From positions 1 through 25,851 of the IMG/VR virus record IMGVR_UViG_3300025276_000197: a DNA stretch of 25,851 bases; one strand, given 5' to 3'. Each line of letters opens with the position of its first letter. The first letter of the stretch is position 1. The notes below the pieces were generated by a model, which saw nothing but the letters and a program-made list of their open reading frames with translations, had not been told where the DNA came from and did not search any database. The position numbers and the translations under genes were made by a program. Shown here piece by piece: positions 1 through 6,999 of this stretch. This stretch comes from a virus.

Positions 1-2
1 GG

Positions 3-1058
3 AAGCACTTACACGACAAGAACCACACTCTCGCCAACATGTCATGTGACTACAACATCAACGGCAAGCTGGTCGATGAGAACAAGGACGATGGCTTCGC
101 CACTATGCCACGCGATGCAGACGGTAAGTACATGGGTCTGTTCGACGAGAAGTTCCGCGAGGGTAACGGCTGGATGGACACTGCCAAGATCTTCAACATC
201 CTTGACGATGACGATGACGGTGAAGGAGGTAATGGTGGTAATGGTGGGGGTGACGGGCCTAAAGGTGAGGGTGACGGTGAGGGTGACGGTGAGGGTGACG
301 GTGAAGGTCAAGGCAAAGGTCGAGGCAAAGGTCGAGGCAAAGGTGGAGGTCAAGGCTTCGACGAGCATGATTGGGAGGGTGCTAACAAGTTATCCGATGA
401 AGAGATCAAGGAGCTTGAGAAAGACATCGACATAGCAATACGTCAGGGCAGCATGACGGCTGGCAAGCTAGGCATTAGCGGCAACCGTAACTTCGATGAG
501 CTTATGCAGCCGCAGGTCGATTGGCGTGAGGTACTACGTGAGTTCGTTCAGACCACATGCACTGGCAGTGACTACTCAACATGGAAGCGCCCCAACCGCA
601 GATATATTGGTGCTGGTGTGTACATGCCCAGTGGTATTACCGAGCGCATCGACGAGCTTGTAGTTGCTATTGATACGTCAGGGTCTATCAGTGACACAGC
701 GGTGGCGTTGTTCTTATCCGAGGTGCAGTCCATCTGCACGACAGTCAAGCCTGATAAGGTTCGCGTACTGTACTGGGGCGACGAGGTTGTGGGTGATGAG
801 GTGTACGAGCTTAACGAGTTAGACACACTGGTCAGATCTACAAAAGTCCGGGGCGGTGGTGGTACGGATGTTGAGTGTGTGACAGCTTACATGGACGAGC
901 ACAATATCAGCCCGCAAGCAGCCATCATACTGACAGACGGTTACTTGTACGGTGGCTGGGGTACGTGGGTATGCCCGACACTGTGGTGTGTACTAGATAA
1001 CAAGAGTGCGACACCCGATACCGGCAAGGTTGTACACATCCAAACAAGCAACATGTAA
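3..1058 (+). CDS. VWA-domain protein with DUF2201-like metallopeptidase segment (5' partial)
   Basis: The reading frame is open from base 3 and has no stop before the ATG at 39. The codons upstream of that ATG read KHLHDKNHTLAN and continue into SCDYNINGKL. This fits the H...R....D...N.A.DYvIN pattern of the putative metallopeptidase domain (DUF2201) that precedes VWA-like domains, so the true start most likely lies outside the window. A Gly/Asp/Glu/Lys-rich linker (about 215-356) follows, then a C-terminal VWA-like domain with MIDAS elements: DTSGS at 672-686, the Thr of GGTD near 864, and the Asp of LTDG near 930. In bacteria such proteins usually work with a MoxR-type AAA ATPase, which would be expected upstream but is not visible here. 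The role in the phage is unknown; remodelling of a host or phage complex is an inference. Confidence 0.8.
   Translation, partial: KHLHDKNHTLANMSCDYNINGKLVDENKDDGFATMPRDADGKYMGLFDEKFREGNGWMDTAKIFNILDDDDDGEGGNGGNGGGDGPKGEGDGEGDGEGDGEGQGKGRGKGRGKGGGQGFDEHDWEGANKLSDEEIKELEKDIDIAIRQGSMTAGKLGISGNRNFDELMQPQVDWREVLREFVQTTCTGSDYSTWKRPNRRYIGAGVYMPSGITERIDELVVAIDTSGSISDTAVALFLSEVQSICTTVKPDKVRVLYWGDEVVGDEVYELNELDTLVRSTKVRGGGGTDVECVTAYMDEHNISPQAAIILTDGYLYGGWGTWVCPTLWCVLDNKSATPDTGKVVHIQTSNM
264..356 (+). repeat. 12-bp tandem repeat (minisatellite) in the VWA gene linker
   Basis: About three copies of GGTGAGGGTGAC (264-299) are followed by about four degenerate copies of GGCAAAGGTCGA (roughly 300-347) and a partial unit. 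The period of 12 keeps the frame, giving GEGD units and then GKGR units. The encoded linker therefore changes from acidic to basic along its length. Confidence 0.9.
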
Positions 1059-1068
1059 GGAGATCGAC

Positions 1069-2118
1069 ATGCAAGGATGGAACCAAAAGCTAGATTCGTT
1101 TTGGCACGTTGAGCGAAGATACGACAATACCAAGCCTATGGTCAGCAAGCACCATAAGCTAGAGGACAACCTCAGACCGGCTGGACGTAAGCGTAGTCGT
1201 AAGTGGGAACATATTAGGAAGTTATCAGATACATGCTATGCACTGTGCGATGGTGGCGAGGGTGATCCGATCTTTGTCTTCAATGGATACGCCGATGTAC
1301 CGAATCAAGATACGTATAACCTGTCACCTATAGTGTGGGAAGTACAGCCGCAGCCGGATGGCTCATACCTAGAGACTGTCAAGGTACGTAACGGGTCAGG
1401 TGACTACGGGCATAACTCACGCTACGGTTTTCTACATGACTTCTTACCGCTGGGGCTTAAATTTAGAACAGGTAACGGCGGTAAGCAATACGTGGTAGCC
1501 AATGACTCGTTCTCCAGCCAAAGGTATTACCTACCCAAGAGTAAGTCTATAGATGCGGGTAGAGAATCACACCGAAAGCAATATAGTTGGTCGGACAATG
1601 ATGAGTACGTGCGGGAGGACGATCAGAAGTTTTTGAAGTTCGCACGCACAGCGCATGTGCCTGACCCTATCTATTCCATAACTGACCTTACCTTCAGCGA
1701 TTGGGTGCTAATCAGTCCTGAGTTCAAGGTAGTGCATCCCAAGCACCGTGTTAACAAGGAACGTAAGAAAGAACTCAAGCCACACCTTGATAAGTTCTGG
1801 CAGTGGGCGTGTGCCGTAGGGCCGATGGTTCCTATAGATGATTGGGAATACATACGCGAGATCAAGGCTGCGTTACGTGAGGATAACGTGATAGAGGGTT
1901 GGGCATACAGCAGTAACACAACCTACAACGGTGACGAGGTACAACGTATACTAACGACAGATGACCATCAGCTACGCCTACCACTACTGGCTATGTTTAT
2001 GTTACGATCTGATATGAAACACGTTACTACACCAGAGGACGCTAAGAAAGTACGCGCACAGTTCAACACATGGGCTAACCGTGCGTGCGGTTTAATTACT
2101 ACAACGAAAGGGAAATGA
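1069..2118 (+). CDS. Phage protein of unknown function (349 aa)
   Basis: I do not recognise this family. The ATG at 1069 is preferred over an upstream in-frame ATG at 1006: the sequence TAAGGAGATCGACATG places a strong AGGAG seven bases before 1069, while the longer form would overlap the VWA gene by more than 50 bases. The product is soluble-looking, rich in aromatic and charged residues, with a basic patch (RKRSRK) near residue 40 and no membrane segment or catalytic motif that I can name. It follows the VWA gene directly and is followed after one base by another unknown gene, so the four genes at 3-3323 appear to be one transcription unit. Confidence 0.8.
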   Translation: MQGWNQKLDSFWHVERRYDNTKPMVSKHHKLEDNLRPAGRKRSRKWEHIRKLSDTCYALCDGGEGDPIFVFNGYADVPNQDTYNLSPIVWEVQPQPDGSYLETVKVRNGSGDYGHNSRYGFLHDFLPLGLKFRTGNGGKQYVVANDSFSSQRYYLPKSKSIDAGRESHRKQYSWSDNDEYVREDDQKFLKFARTAHVPDPIYSITDLTFSDWVLISPEFKVVHPKHRVNKERKKELKPHLDKFWQWACAVGPMVPIDDWEYIREIKAALREDNVIEGWAYSSNTTYNGDEVQRILTTDDHQLRLPLLAMFMLRSDMKHVTTPEDAKKVRAQFNTWANRACGLITTTKGK

Positions 2119-2119
2119 C

Positions 2120-2959
2120 ATGCGATACATAAGACAGCCTAAGCAAATGTTTCAAGTTACGGTTAAGGAAGCAGAGGGCTACGGGGAACCACCAGTAATC
2201 TTTCCTCTAGCAGAGTTTAAGGAAGCACTTAGTAAGAAGATGCGTGGTGTTAAGTTCGCAGGTCGAGGACAGCGCAGCGCACACGTTTACTACCCACATG
2301 AGAAGTTTATACGAGGTGTTATCTCTGTACACGATGGTAACTATAAAGTTAGCAGCCACACTATAGAAAACGCACGATACGGTTCACCTAGTCCCGAACA
2401 CTACATGCACTGGAGTAAGAACTTAAACCCTGCTGTGAAGAAAGCTGCGGCTGCACTACAAGCGTGGACTGTTCAAGAGTTGGCAACTGTACATGCAGAC
2501 CCATACACTATTGGGCGTGGGATGCTAATACAGTCGGTGGGGCAGAAGGCGGTCACAGAGTTAAAGAACCTTGGGTTAGAACGAGACTCTATTGTACTTC
2601 CAATGCTTAGGGGTATGCGCGATAGCATACCTGACATAAGTGTAAGAACCAGCGTGGAAGATTTTTTTAGGTACGATAAAGAGCTTAACGACCTAAATGA
2701 TATTGGTAAATCACCTACGTTTGTCTACGTGGGTCAGGATCATCATGGGCAGCAGCACTTAGACACACTACATATCCACAGCGTTATGTATTCTATGGTT
2801 CAGACTGACTGGCAACCTGTACGTCACTACGAGAGATCTCCACAAGAAGGTTACGACGAGCTTGTGGGTAAGATCAGTGTGCTGAACATGGCAACCGTGG
2901 GCGACTACGTAAGTGGTGTAGGCATGAAAGCCGATGAGGATATGTTCTATGTTTGTTAA
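2120..2959 (+). CDS. Phage protein of unknown function (279 aa) with a repeated C-terminal module
   Basis: Not recognised. It starts one base after the previous stop, with AAAGGG upstream as ribosome binding site. The centre has an Ala/Lys-rich helical stretch. The last 35 or so residues contain DELVGKISVLN, then VSGVGMKADED, and end in Cys. The next gene product ends in a matching arrangement (TELKEKIVVLS, VDGVGYRV, ending in Cys), so the two proteins appear to share a C-terminal domain. It overlaps the next gene by 11 bases if that gene starts at 2949. No signal peptide or membrane segment is visible. Confidence 0.8.
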   Translation: MRYIRQPKQMFQVTVKEAEGYGEPPVIFPLAEFKEALSKKMRGVKFAGRGQRSAHVYYPHEKFIRGVISVHDGNYKVSSHTIENARYGSPSPEHYMHWSKNLNPAVKKAAAALQAWTVQELATVHADPYTIGRGMLIQSVGQKAVTELKNLGLERDSIVLPMLRGMRDSIPDISVRTSVEDFFRYDKELNDLNDIGKSPTFVYVGQDHHGQQHLDTLHIHSVMYSMVQTDWQPVRHYERSPQEGYDELVGKISVLNMATVGDYVSGVGMKADEDMFYVC

Positions 2960-3323
2960 GCCTTACGCCAAGGGCCAGCGTCCCTATGATCTACGTATGA
3001 TTGAGGACATCGCCACTACGTTAGGTAGTATGAGAGAGGATACGGTGCGGACGGCTAGGGCAAAAGGTCAAAACAGCTTACACCATGACGGTATCATATA
3101 CCACGCGAAGCTAAACCCTGATAGGGATACATGGGGAATAACATGTTTGGGTACGGAATGTATTGACGCACCATACAAAGATAAATACTATGACGGTATG
3201 GAAAACTTACCTACCGAGTTGAAGGAAAAGATAGTGGTACTTTCTATATTAGAACCACTACAACCTCAAGTAGATGGTGTTGGGTATCGTGTAAGCAGTA
3301 ACTCCTTTTGGTTGTTCTGCTAA
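2949..3323 (+). CDS. Small phage protein sharing a C-terminal module with its upstream neighbour (124 aa)
   Basis: Function unknown. Two in-frame ATGs exist, at 2934 and 2949. The second is preferred because GAGGA lies at 2936-2940, at normal SD distance, and because the resulting protein begins MFVKPYAKGQ. The C-terminal third repeats the pattern of the preceding gene: (D/T)EL-x2-KI-x-VL, then V-x-GVG, then an aromatic-rich end closing in Cys. This suggests an old duplication of at least that domain. It is the last gene before the non-coding gap at 3324-3519. Confidence 0.7.
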   Translation: MFVKPYAKGQRPYDLRMIEDIATTLGSMREDTVRTARAKGQNSLHHDGIIYHAKLNPDRDTWGITCLGTECIDAPYKDKYYDGMENLPTELKEKIVVLSILEPLQPQVDGVGYRVSSNSFWLFC

Positions 3324-3355
3324 AAGAAATCCTGTGGGGGTTATATGTCGGGTGG

Positions 3356-3477
3356 GCGGTAGCGTCCGACGTTCCTGTGCTGAATGTAGTTTTTCAGTCT
3401 AAAGAATAGGTTAGATGAAGTGCCTCCCACACTCCGTTCTTTTCCGGAGATCATGGGCGAATCTAACCAACTACCGC
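3356..3477 (+). ncRNA. Candidate structured RNA, three-way junction
   Basis: The 196-base gap between 3323 and 3520 has no supported gene. It can form a closed multibranch fold. P1 pairs GCGGTAG (3356-3362) with CTACCGC (3471-3477). P2 pairs CTGAA (3380-3384) with TTCAG (3393-3397). P3 pairs GGTTAGAT (3409-3416) with ATCTAACC (3461-3468) and is extended inside by CCCA/TGGG (3426-3429/3454-3457) and CTCCG/CGGAG (3432-3436/3445-3449). An alternative pairing of 3352-3360 with 3422-3430, with one mismatch, competes with this fold. It could be a cis-regulatory leader for the operon starting at 3520, an RNA processing site or a small RNA. No known RNA family is recognised. Confidence 0.4.
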
Positions 3478-3519
3478 GCTCTGTAAATAAACACTGAGAC
3501 CTGTTCCCTAGGAGAACGT

Positions 3520-3768
3520 ATGGCGAAGATAACGCTAGAGATGGAAATTGATGACGATACGATGCAGGAGATGATGGACAGCATTAAGTCTATATCTTCC
3601 CTGACCCGTGCTACTGATGACCTATGCCAAGACTTTGCGTACTTGGGCAAAGCTATTGAAACCAACCAACGTGAGATCAAGAAACTCACAACCAGTGTTA
3701 CTAAACTACTCAAGGAGACTAAGGATGGCAGCAACGCCAGAGTCAAAGGTGAAGAAAAAAGTAGCTGA
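3520..3768 (+). CDS. Small acidic coiled-coil protein (82 aa)
   Basis: First gene of the replication operon. The SD AGGAG lies at 3510-3514, just before the ATG at 3520, and falls in a short GTTC/GAAC hairpin (3503-3506/3514-3517). The N-terminal half is acidic (MEIDDDTMQEMMDS). The C-terminal half has regularly spaced hydrophobic residues among Lys, Glu and Thr (ETNQREIKKLTTSVTKLLKE), which suggests a coiled coil. Its last 44 bases overlap the VRR-NUC gene in another frame. The function is not recognised; a structural or adaptor role is possible. Confidence 0.75.
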   Translation: MAKITLEMEIDDDTMQEMMDSIKSISSLTRATDDLCQDFAYLGKAIETNQREIKKLTTSVTKLLKETKDGSNARVKGEEKSS

Positions 3769-4048
3769 TGTACTGAAGACGTTAAGTGCTTACTACTTCT
3801 ACCCCGCTACAGGCGGCTACGGTAAGAGTGGTGTACCGGATATTGTCGGGTGCTACGAGGGTAAGTTCTTTGGTATTGAATGTAAGGCGGGTAAGGGTAA
3901 GACCACCCCATTGCAGGATAAGAACCTAAAGGACATTGACGAAGCGAAGGGGATTTCGTTAGTCGTGAACGAGAACAACATAGACGATGTGCTGTTCTAT
4001 TTAACCGGCAAGGGTAATGACCCACGCCAAATGGAATTTGATTTTTAA
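3725..4048 (+). CDS. VRR-NUC domain endonuclease (107 aa)
   Basis: A compact PD-(D/E)XK nuclease of the VRR-NUC type. The core reads GKSGVPDIVGCYEGKFFGIECKAGKGK-like: a GxPD segment around residues 35-42 and IECK around residue 53 give the metal-binding Asp, Glu and the Lys. A Gln-containing helix follows (TPLQDKNL). Stand-alone phage VRR-NUC proteins of about 100 aa are common in replication modules and are thought to act on branched DNA. The ATG at 3725 is chosen over the in-frame upstream codon at 3608 because GGAG (3714-3717) precedes it and the family usually starts close to this helix. It overlaps the coiled-coil gene by 44 bases. Confidence 0.9.
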   Translation: MAATPESKVKKKVADVLKTLSAYYFYPATGGYGKSGVPDIVGCYEGKFFGIECKAGKGKTTPLQDKNLKDIDEAKGISLVVNENNIDDVLFYLTGKGNDPRQMEFDF

Positions 4049-4059
4049 GGAGACCGAGA

Positions 4060-4527
4060 ATGGCTAGACCATCAGTGAAACGTGAGTTGGTATGGAAATA
4101 CCTAGATGAGAATTGGCCCTTTGCTAAGAAGGATTCGATAGCCAGAGACACAGGCGTAAGCCCAAGCTATGCGTATAAGATGCTCCGTGAGTACGAGTTA
4201 GAACAACAACGCATGGGGAACATAAGTTCTGACGGTAAGTTAACACGTTACAAGGAACCCGCTACGCTGGAGGCTAAATCACCACTGGTACATAAAACAC
4301 AGCAGTCGGTAGGCACCAGTGATGGCAGCACTGCCAGCTACTACGAGTTACCTGATGGTGCGGCTGAACTGCAAGACCTTATATCCCATAAGAATATGAA
4401 CGCACAGATTGGTGAGATCTTCCGAGCGGCGTATCGCTATGGCGAGTCATCACACTCTGATGAGCTACGTGATGCCAAGAAGATCAGGTTCTATATTGAC
4501 GCTGAAATTAAACGGTTAGGGGGTTGA
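4060..4527 (+). CDS. HTH protein with DUF3310-like C-terminal domain (155 aa)
   Basis: The start has a strong leader, AAGGAGACCGAGAATG. Residues about 1-45 look like a helix-turn-helix (DSIARDTGVSPSYAYKMLREY). A Ser/Thr-rich linker follows. Residues about 97-155 (YELPDGAAELQDLISHKNM, then EIFRAAYRYG, and a final DAKKIRFYIDAEIKRL) resemble the phage DUF3310 family, often annotated as nucleotide kinase-like but without proven activity. The order HTH then DUF3310-like is unusual in my experience. A DNA-binding or regulatory role in the replication operon is an inference. Confidence 0.7.
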   Translation: MARPSVKRELVWKYLDENWPFAKKDSIARDTGVSPSYAYKMLREYELEQQRMGNISSDGKLTRYKEPATLEAKSPLVHKTQQSVGTSDGSTASYYELPDGAAELQDLISHKNMNAQIGEIFRAAYRYGESSHSDELRDAKKIRFYIDAEIKRLGG

Positions 4528-4528
4528 T

Positions 4529-4708
4529 ATGCCGAAGTTTGAAGTTAAGTTTCATACCCTCATAGAGACCCGCGTGCTAGTAGAAGCCAAGAACGAAGAG
4601 CAAGCTGGGTTTGCGGTTGAAGACGGTGAAGGGATAATTCTACGTATACCGCAGCAGCTATTCGTTGAGATTAAAAACATCAAGCAGCGGGAGCCTGATA
4701 ATGGATGA
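4529..4708 (+). CDS. Small protein of unknown function (59 aa)
   Basis: A short gene between the HTH/DUF3310-like gene and the next small gene. The ATG at 4529 lies one base after the TGA ending at 4527, and AGGGGG shortly upstream can serve as ribosome binding site. The product begins MPKFEVKFHTLIETRVLVEA, then KNEEQAGFAVEDGEG, and ends REPDNG. It has alternating beta-strand-like segments and is probably a small alpha/beta domain. It overlaps the next gene by 8 bases. The tight packing, with no space left between neighbours, is the main support. Function not recognised. Confidence 0.65.
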   Translation: MPKFEVKFHTLIETRVLVEAKNEEQAGFAVEDGEGIILRIPQQLFVEIKNIKQREPDNG

Positions 4709-4967
4709 GGGGCTTGAAGATCTCGTAATAGAGGAGGGCGTACTGTTGTTCGATAAGCAGTACAACAACCAACGGGTGTACGAGGACACGTTATCCCGTA
4801 TGAATCTGGGTGACTCATTTGTTCTGATTGACCCGTACGGGTATAAGGTACGCGCCATTCGTATGACCGCTAAACGTAATGGCTGGAACATTACGAGCCG
4901 TAAGATAACCAATGACGGTAACTACCGCGTCTGGTTAACAGAGAAGGACGGCAAAACATGGACTTAA
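4701..4967 (+). CDS. Small protein of unknown function (88 aa), precedes DNA polymerase
   Basis: The ATG at 4701 has GGGAG at 4689-4693 as ribosome binding site and begins MDEGLEDLVIEEGVLLFD. A longer in-frame form from 4665 would overlap the preceding gene without an SD. The product is acidic at the start. It contains a compact segment (MNLGDSFVLIDPYGYKVRAI) followed by a Lys/Arg-rich region (RMTAKRNGWNITSRKI). That layout is common in small phage DNA-metabolism proteins with a nucleic-acid-facing HTH or beta surface, but I cannot name a family. Its end overlaps the polymerase start by 10 bases, consistent with coupled translation. Confidence 0.7.
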   Translation: MDEGLEDLVIEEGVLLFDKQYNNQRVYEDTLSRMNLGDSFVLIDPYGYKVRAIRMTAKRNGWNITSRKITNDGNYRVWLTEKDGKTWT

Positions 4968-6784
4968 TAACGCTGGACTTCGAGACCTACTACGACAAGG
5001 ACTTTTCACTTAGGAAGTTAACCACCGAGGAGTACATTCGTGACCCTCGTTTTCAAGTAATAGGTATAGGGGTGAAGGTAAACAACGGCCCTACTGAATG
5101 GGCATCCGGCACACATAACGAACTACAGGGGTATTTAGATGGATTCGATTGGGAGAGCAGCATGGTTCTGGCTCACAACACTATGTTTGATGGTGCTATC
5201 TTGTCTTGGCTCTTTGGTATTAACCCTCGCGTCTGGGCTGATACTCTGTGTATCGCTCGCGCTCTTCATGGGGTCGAGGTTGGTGGTAGCCTTGCGGCAC
5301 TTGCTGATAGATACGGGGTCGGCAAAAAAGGGGACGAGATACTAAACGCAGTAGCTAAACGCCGACTAGACTTCACTGATGAAGAGTTAGATAAGTACGG
5401 CGACTACTGCATTAATGACGTAGAGCTAACCTATAAGCTGTTTGGGCTGATGGGTAGGGGGTTCCCGCGTCAGGAACTAAAGCTGATTGATCGTACTCTA
5501 CGTATGTTCATACACCCCCTGCTGGAGCTAGACACTGACTTACTTGAGGATCACTTATACGACACCAAGAAAGCTAAGGATAAGTTGTTATCTGATAGTG
5601 GTGTAGAGGATAAGAAAGAGCTGATGAGTAACCCCAAGTTCGCTGAGATACTAAAGAGCTTGGGGGTAGAACCTCCTATGAAGACCAGCCTTACTACAGG
5701 CAAGGAGACGTTTGCATTCGCCAAGACCGACGAGGCATTCAAGGCATTGCAGCAGCACGAAGACAGTCGGGTACAGTTACTTGTTGCAGCTAGGCTTGGG
5801 TTGAAGAGCACGCTAGAAGAGACACGTACCCAACGGTTCATAGACATATCTAAGCGTGGGACTATGCCGGTGCCAGTTAAATACTACGCAGCGCATACCG
5901 GCAGGTGGGGTGGTGATGACAAGATCAACATACAAAACCTACCCAGCCGTGGGCCAGATGGTAAGAAGTTAAAGAAGAGTATTATCGCACCTGATGGCTA
6001 CATGCTAGTGGACTGTGATTCATCGCAGATTGAGGCACGAGTGTTGGCGTGGTTTGCGGGGCAAGATGACCTGACTCAAGCCTTCCGTGATAAGGAAGAC
6101 GTTTACATCAAGATGGCTGCACGTATCTACAACATACCTGAAGACCAAGTAACAAAGGATCAGCGGTTCGTAGGTAAGACCACTATCCTCGGTGCAGGGT
6201 ACGGTATGGGTGCCATAAGGTTTCAAGAACAGCTAAAGACGTTAGGTCGTTCTATACCAGCCGAGGAAGCTAGGCGTATCATCAACATCTACCGTGAAGC
6301 TAACTGGAAGATTGGTCACGTATGGCGTGAAGCCCAGAACATGATCGCGTATCTAGCGAGGGGTGATTCGTTACAGTTTGGTAACGGTGTAGTGACGGCT
6401 GTTGGATCAGTTACGGGTATTAAGTTACCATCTGGGTTGGTCATGCGGTACGACGATCTGAGAGGTACGCAAGGTGAGAAGGGTGTGGAGTATTCCTATA
6501 ACACACGTAAAGGCCGAACTAGGTTGTATGGTGGCAAGGTGATAGAGAATGTCTGTCAAGCTGTCGCCAGATGTATAATCGGTGAGCAGATGCTACTGAT
6601 TGCGAAGAAGTACCCACCGGTACTTACGGTACACGACTCTATTGTCGCATGTGTATCGGAGAAGGAAGTAGAGGAAGCCCAGACGTACATAGAGGGGTGT
6701 ATGCGCTATGTACCAACGTGGGCAGAAGGACTGCCGCTTGATTGTGAAAGCGGTGTAGCAAAATCATATGGAGACTGTGAATAA
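4958..6784 (+). CDS. polA: Family A DNA polymerase with 3'-5' exonuclease domain (608 aa)
   Basis: Replicative phage DNA polymerase. The exonuclease domain is intact: DFE (D7, E9), D78 in LAHNTMFDG, and the third motif DYCINDVE with D154. The polymerase domain has HTGRWGG (313-319), motif A DCDSSQIEAR (D354, E359), motif B R403-x3-K407-x3-L411-x3-Y415-G, and motif C VHDS (H559, D560). Leu411 sits at the position of E. coli Pol I Phe762. Virioplankton surveys linked Leu there to slower, more accurate enzymes and often to temperate phages. Ser561 replaces the usual Glu of motif C; both main metal ligands (D354, D560) remain, so activity is expected. No DnaJ-like zinc insert is present. Translation is probably coupled to the overlapping upstream gene. 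Confidence 0.97.
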   Translation: MDLITLDFETYYDKDFSLRKLTTEEYIRDPRFQVIGIGVKVNNGPTEWASGTHNELQGYLDGFDWESSMVLAHNTMFDGAILSWLFGINPRVWADTLCIARALHGVEVGGSLAALADRYGVGKKGDEILNAVAKRRLDFTDEELDKYGDYCINDVELTYKLFGLMGRGFPRQELKLIDRTLRMFIHPLLELDTDLLEDHLYDTKKAKDKLLSDSGVEDKKELMSNPKFAEILKSLGVEPPMKTSLTTGKETFAFAKTDEAFKALQQHEDSRVQLLVAARLGLKSTLEETRTQRFIDISKRGTMPVPVKYYAAHTGRWGGDDKINIQNLPSRGPDGKKLKKSIIAPDGYMLVDCDSSQIEARVLAWFAGQDDLTQAFRDKEDVYIKMAARIYNIPEDQVTKDQRFVGKTTILGAGYGMGAIRFQEQLKTLGRSIPAEEARRIINIYREANWKIGHVWREAQNMIAYLARGDSLQFGNGVVTAVGSVTGIKLPSGLVMRYDDLRGTQGEKGVEYSYNTRKGRTRLYGGKVIENVCQAVARCIIGEQMLLIAKKYPPVLTVHDSIVACVSEKEVEEAQTYIEGCMRYVPTWAEGLPLDCESGVAKSYGDCE

Positions 6785-6999
6785 TGAGTGAAGACATTAG
6801 AATACTTTTATTACCAGAAGTTAAGAAAGTTACGGGGCTTGGGGGATCGACATTATATTCGATGATTAGTCGAGGTGAGTTTCCTGAACCCTTACATATA
6901 GGGACACGTAGGTCAGGGTGGAGGTCTGATGAGATTCAAGAATGGATACTGAGTCTTCCTACCGGCACACGAGAATATTCGGCGGTTAAAAAGAAGTGA
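6784..6999 (+). CDS. AlpA-like helix-turn-helix protein (71 aa)
   Basis: A small DNA-binding protein of the AlpA/excisionase type. The pattern LLPEVKKVTGLGGSTLYSMI, then SRGEFPEPLHIGTRRSGW and EIQEWI, is typical of the family, with the recognition helix near residues 18-30 and the wing at FPEPLHIG. It starts inside the polymerase stop (TAATG) and its stop overlaps the next start (GTGA), so it is tightly embedded in the operon. AlpA-like proteins often control excision or phage genes. Here, between polymerase and nuclease, it may instead help recruit replication proteins or regulate the operon, which is an inference. Confidence 0.85.
   Translation: MSEDIRILLLPEVKKVTGLGGSTLYSMISRGEFPEPLHIGTRRSGWRSDEIQEWILSLPTGTREYSAVKKK

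Noticed and set aside
42-368. - strand frame opposite the VWA gene and a second + frame at 46-435
   Set aside because: Both are by-products of the 12-bp repeat, which keeps all frames open; products are simple Thr/Val or Val/Lys repeats.
1006-1068. N-terminal extension of the 349-aa protein
   Set aside because: It overlaps the VWA gene and lacks an SD, while the ATG at 1069 has AGGAG at ideal distance.
3352-3430. Possible tRNA or glnA-type (glutamine) riboswitch in the gap before the replication operon
   Set aside because: The outer pairing has a mismatch, the P2 loop is 8 bases, no TTCRANNCC T-arm is present and the conserved 3' motif of the glnA RNA is absent. The three-way junction is better treated as unclassified.
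5139-5345. 68-codon hydrophobic frame nested in the polymerase gene, holin-like in appearance
   Set aside because: Hydrophobicity follows from T in the second codon position when exonuclease codons are shifted. An AGGGG lies upstream, but the main frame here is a strongly constrained exonuclease domain and lysis genes are not expected at this place. Kept only as a weak possibility.
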